DNA of 64,000 bases from Paragordius varius. Taxonomy: Eukaryota; Nematomorpha. This document shows, piece after piece, positions 60,627-64,000 of the stretch. The DNA is taken from assembly GCA_964247055.1 (NCBI GenBank), contig OZ176056.1:6758001-6822000 (forward strand), written 5' to 3'. The translations under genes were made by a program, and so were the position numbers. Position 1 is the stretch's first letter; each line of letters starts with the position of its first letter. Below the pieces are notes generated by a model. That model had not been told where the DNA came from, made no database searches, and saw only the letters and a list, made by a program, of their open reading frames with translations.

Positions 60627-61049
60627 GTTTATATGACTAAAGTCCGAAATCAAAAGCATTATGAAAATCCAGAATTTTAAACAAAGTTTAAATTTTTTTT
60701 AAATCACCCGGTATAAAAATTTATAGTTATAACTATGTATTGCACTCTTGGAAATATAATTTTAATGATAATAATTTAACATCTCATAAAAATTATATGG
60801 TTTTAAACGGTTTATTTATTTTGTATTAATCCAAGCCTAATATTAAATATGTTTATATATGTTTTGCTTTCTAAATATATTTTATGATACAAATTTAATA
60901 AAAGGAGGTATTTAGCTTTTAAAATTTCGGATATGATGTGACCTATTTTGCAAATTTTCAATATGATTGCCACAAAAGTAAATATAACTTCCTTAGATCA
61001 CTGGTTAGACCTAAAACCAAAACAACTATCACGATTCCAATACACTTTT

Positions 61050-61990
61050 CTTGAAGATATATTATTCAGTATATTTTTATAGCCCTCAATTTTGTGCACT
61101 GTGTAAATAGTAAGCTTTTTGGACGATTGTAATGTCTATACAAAAAGGATTATTGAAATTTAAATATATTTATTTGTTTTCAATATATCAAGATGTATAT
61201 ATATACAATCTAGTTTTTATCCATCTATGGTAAAATTCCTATAAAAATCAAATAAAATGGAAAGATTATTCTCAGGTTTTGGGAAGATATTCAAAATGCA
61301 AAAACAAAGCAGATATTTTAATCGCCATGATAAACAAATCTAAAGAATTTATAAAAAAATGTATGCCGCTCACCTACTTTTAAAAAACCTTAAATTTTTT
61401 ATTTAAATTTTTTATCACGCAATCTCAGCATTTTTGGGTATATTTTAAGTAAAGTAACCCATTTTTGAAGAGCCAAAAAATAGGACTTTTGGAGCCCACA
61501 TCTATATATATATTTTTACAATATAAAGTGTTATTATACAGTTTCCATTATTCCTTAAAATAGTTTGAAGCTTGGCTTCAACAAACGCTAAAACTTGATT
61601 TTTGAAAAAGTATGCATTTTAATATTTTTTGGTTGGTATCAAAATTCATAAATCAAAATTTTTTATCGCGCTATCTCGGAATTTTTGCGGATACTTTGAA
61701 AAATAGCCTATTATAGAGGAGCAAGAAAATAGGAGCTGTAGGAGTCCACAATCTGAAAATTAATTTTTTTAGATATTGTTTTTATGCAGAATATATTTTA
61801 GTGATATTTTTTGAAACAAACCATTTAACTTTCACCAAATTTTTTTTTAAAATAAATGCCCCATTTTTGGCCATTTTAATGTGTAAAACCACATAAGTAT
61901 AATTAAATCACTTGTAAGGCCCATACTAAGCACCATGATAATCCTGACTATATATATATATATATCATCATCACAATATCCCCCGATTTT
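61050..61990. repeat. Dispersed repeat with internal ~265-bp duplication
   Basis: Two diverged copies of a block run 61395-61482 and 61659-61750 (TTTTTATCACGCAATCTCAG / TTTTTATCGCGCTATCTCGG, then AAATAGGA...GGAG.CCACA). The outer parts share words with 31560-31960 (CAATTTTGTGCACTGTGTAA, ATGCCCCATTTTTGG, CATGATAATCCTGA). It is non-coding. Confidence 0.55.
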
Positions 61991-62424
61991 GGAGTTAGTG
62001 ATAAATTATCATTTGCTGCCATAGTATAATATGGCTTATACTTTCAATTTTGAATATATTGGGTTTAACAAATATTCTTATATAAAAAAATTTTAGCATA
62101 GGAACTCTTTTTATCATATTTATACTACTCTTGATCTAAATGAGAAATTTACAGGGAAGGGTAATTAAATAAAAATATTAGTCCTTGTATACATATTAAT
62201 TATCATGTGTAACGACAATCGCTTTAACAATCATTTATATATTTTAATGTTTTCTACATTTTAGAAGTTACTAGAAATATTATCTAAATTATATCTATCT
62301 AAAACTAACGACACCTCAAATATTGGGTAAACACATAAATAATAAATTAAAACATCAATATAAATTGTGTTTGAAACAGCATATAAAATTTTAAACAGTA
62401 AACAAATTCAGTAAAATTATCCGT

Positions 62425-62890
62425 TTATACCGAGAAAATTTGGCGGTTTATGAGTATCTAAACTCGATTTTACTTTAACAAAACAGTTACAGTCGAAATT
62501 ACAGTGCCTACTAGGCTACAATCATATCATTAACAAATAATAAATCCATTTTATTATCAATCAAGCTCTCACCTTTGCTCCTTATATACCGAGAAAATTT
62601 GGCGGTTTATAAGTATCGGTATATAGTCGAGTTTAGTTAAACGTTTAAATTACAGTGTATACCCTGTTAAAATCATCTCTTAAGAGTTAGCAAATCGATG
62701 ATTTCATTATCAATCACCCTCTCACTTTGGCTCCTTATATACTGAGAAAATTTGGCGGTTTATGAGTACCGGTATAAAGTCGAGCTTTATTAACTGATCA
62801 GATAATGATATTAAAATTACAGTGCATACCCTGCTAATCTTAAATACCTAATAAAAGATAAAGCTAGCACCTCCCTTACATAATTAATCA
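62425..62890. repeat. Three tandem copies of a ~155-bp unit
   Basis: Each copy starts TATACCGAGAAAATTTGGCG and continues GTTTATGAGTATC, then ATTACAGTG.ATACC and TCAATCA.CCTCTCAC..TGGCTCC. Starts are near 62426, 62585 and 62738. The array ends about 30 bp before the small ORF at 62921, so it may be its upstream region. Confidence 0.85.
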
Positions 62891-62920
62891 AGTATTTTAC
62901 TACCATTTCCTTATCAAATT

Positions 62921-63139
62921 ATGGCTACTAAGAGTATTGGTATAGGGTCTAAGCATATAGCACTGAGTTCGTCTTATTTTTATGGATTTATGAAAATTGT
63001 TTCGAAGTATTTTTCACCACCACACATATTAACTCTCGGTGTTTCATCTAACTATGCCCATATCAATATATCATCATTTTGTGATGACGAGATTTATGAG
63101 AAGAAAATATTTAGCAAAGAGGTTTATTATATAGTTTAA
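62921..63139 (+). CDS. Small ORF downstream of tandem repeat, unknown
   Basis: 72 codons, MATKSIGIGSKHIALSSSYF and onward to KEVYYIV, with ATG context TTATGGCT (T at -3, G at +4). It has no recognised domain, but its composition (Ser, Ile, Gly, Cys) is less biased than chance AT-rich frames. It stands directly after three copies of a ~155-bp repeat. It could be a first exon, a short peptide gene or chance. Confidence 0.3.
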   Translation: MATKSIGIGSKHIALSSSYFYGFMKIVSKYFSPPHILTLGVSSNYAHINISSFCDDEIYEKKIFSKEVYYIV

Positions 63140-63337
63140 TTGATAAAAATTATTTATTTCTATAGAAATAATTATTGCAAAAATAATATTTATTGATAAA
63201 TTTATTAGTATGCTTTGTGATGAAACCGAGATTAAATTTAAGCCGTGAGTCCCAAAAAAACTATTATAAAATCAACTGTGCTAGTAAATCAAATATATAA
63301 TATTAAATGAAATAAAAGCTAAACTTTAAACAAAGTA

Positions 63338-63608
63338 CAGTAAAAATTGAAATTATACGGACAAAACGTTAAAATTTAAAGACAAATATTTTTTTCTAAA
63401 TGACCATACTTTTTTATTTATTTGAATAAAACTTAACGTTTGAAATTGCAGAGTATGATGAGATTTATATTGGTACTACAATCAATTATATAATTTATAA
63501 ATTAATATTTTTAGGAAAAATTAAGGTATAAAAAGTATGGTTGTCTTTTGATAAAAATATTTATCTTTATATTTTTTGGATTTGTCCATATAATATCTAT
63601 TTTTACTC
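63338..63608. mobile_element. Tc1/mariner-type MITE (CAGTAAAAATT family)
   Basis: TA flanks both sides. Left CAGTAAAAATTGAAATTATA with CGGACAAAACGTTAAAA; right side mirrored by TTTTGGATTTGTCCATATAA and ATTTTTACTC. It is 271 bp. The inner pair CATACTTTTT/AAAAAGTATGGTTGTC is also inverted. Confidence 0.85.
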
Positions 63609-63782
63609 TATTTTAGTTTTTTTATATAATAAAATGATTTTTAATATCACAACAAGCCTGCTATTTATTTAAACGGGAGTTTCCGAATTCGGTATGTGTA
63701 ATATAATACTAGGTTAATATTCGGCCAGCTATATAAAATATGGGGCAATTTACACAGTTAATTTTTTTTGTTAATTTGAGAT

Positions 63783-64000
63783 ATACCATTTACATCTAAT
63801 TCCCCCTTGAACAATTCAATTTCACCCTAAAAATAAACTATACGTTTTCGGGCTAATATAACTCATTATTAATATGGCATAGTTTATTATTTTTTCAGTA
63901 TTAATTTTATAAACGAAATTTCATTTTTTAAAAATATACAAAAATATGGGTAATTTTTATTCTTAAAAAACACATAATTTATTTTAGGGGGAATTTGAAT
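63783..64000. mobile_element. MITE, ATACCATTT family, cut by window edge
   Basis: Starts ATACCATTTACATCTAATTC, then CCCTTGAACAATTCAATTTC. The right arm begins (TTTTAGGGGGAATTTGAAT) at the window end, so the element continues beyond it. Confidence 0.8.

Overview
The window looks like an AT-rich animal genome, probably arthropod or at least protostome. It has spliced genes with GT..AG introns, a synaptotagmin-1 gene whose C2 domains read like arthropod Syt1, RTE/BovB-type LINEs, and many hAT-like, Tc1/mariner-like and foldback-type DNA elements. I cannot name the species. No bacterial operons, LTR retroelements, CRISPR arrays or confident RNA genes were seen.

Layout. (1) 1-4946 is AT-rich, gene-poor DNA with one MITE. 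(2) 4947-8912 (+) is an eight-exon synaptotagmin-1 gene with short introns (65-351 bp). Its first coding exon gives an intravesicular domain of about 613 residues, against roughly 50-120 in the Syt1 proteins I know. (3) 10761-32808 (-), 'gene A', and 44596-56254 (-), 'gene B', are two tandem paralogous multi-exon genes in the same orientation. I assembled them by hand from exon translations, splice sites and reading phases. Each has a signal-peptide exon, many N-glycosylation sequons and the same sequence of intron phases. A ends in a hydrophobic, GPI-signal-like tail; B stops earlier and has no such tail. I do not recognise the family. (4) The introns of A and B and the space between them are filled with mobile elements. 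These include a 5.7-kb hAT-like element with a perfect 8-bp target duplication that carries a 1.16-kb palindrome and a degenerate satellite, a transposase-bearing Tc1/mariner-like element with matching MITEs, two head-to-head BovB-like LINEs, and a foldback-type element built from 21-bp repeats. (5) 56255-64000 holds a LINE remnant with a nested hAT MITE, a 1.46-kb hAT-like element, a triplicated ~155-bp repeat in front of a small ORF, and more MITEs.

The Syt1 call is strong for the transmembrane and C2 exons and good for the long first exon. The gene A/B models rest on paralogue-to-paralogue agreement and consistent phases, which is strong internal evidence, but they have no external match and one exon of A is unresolved.
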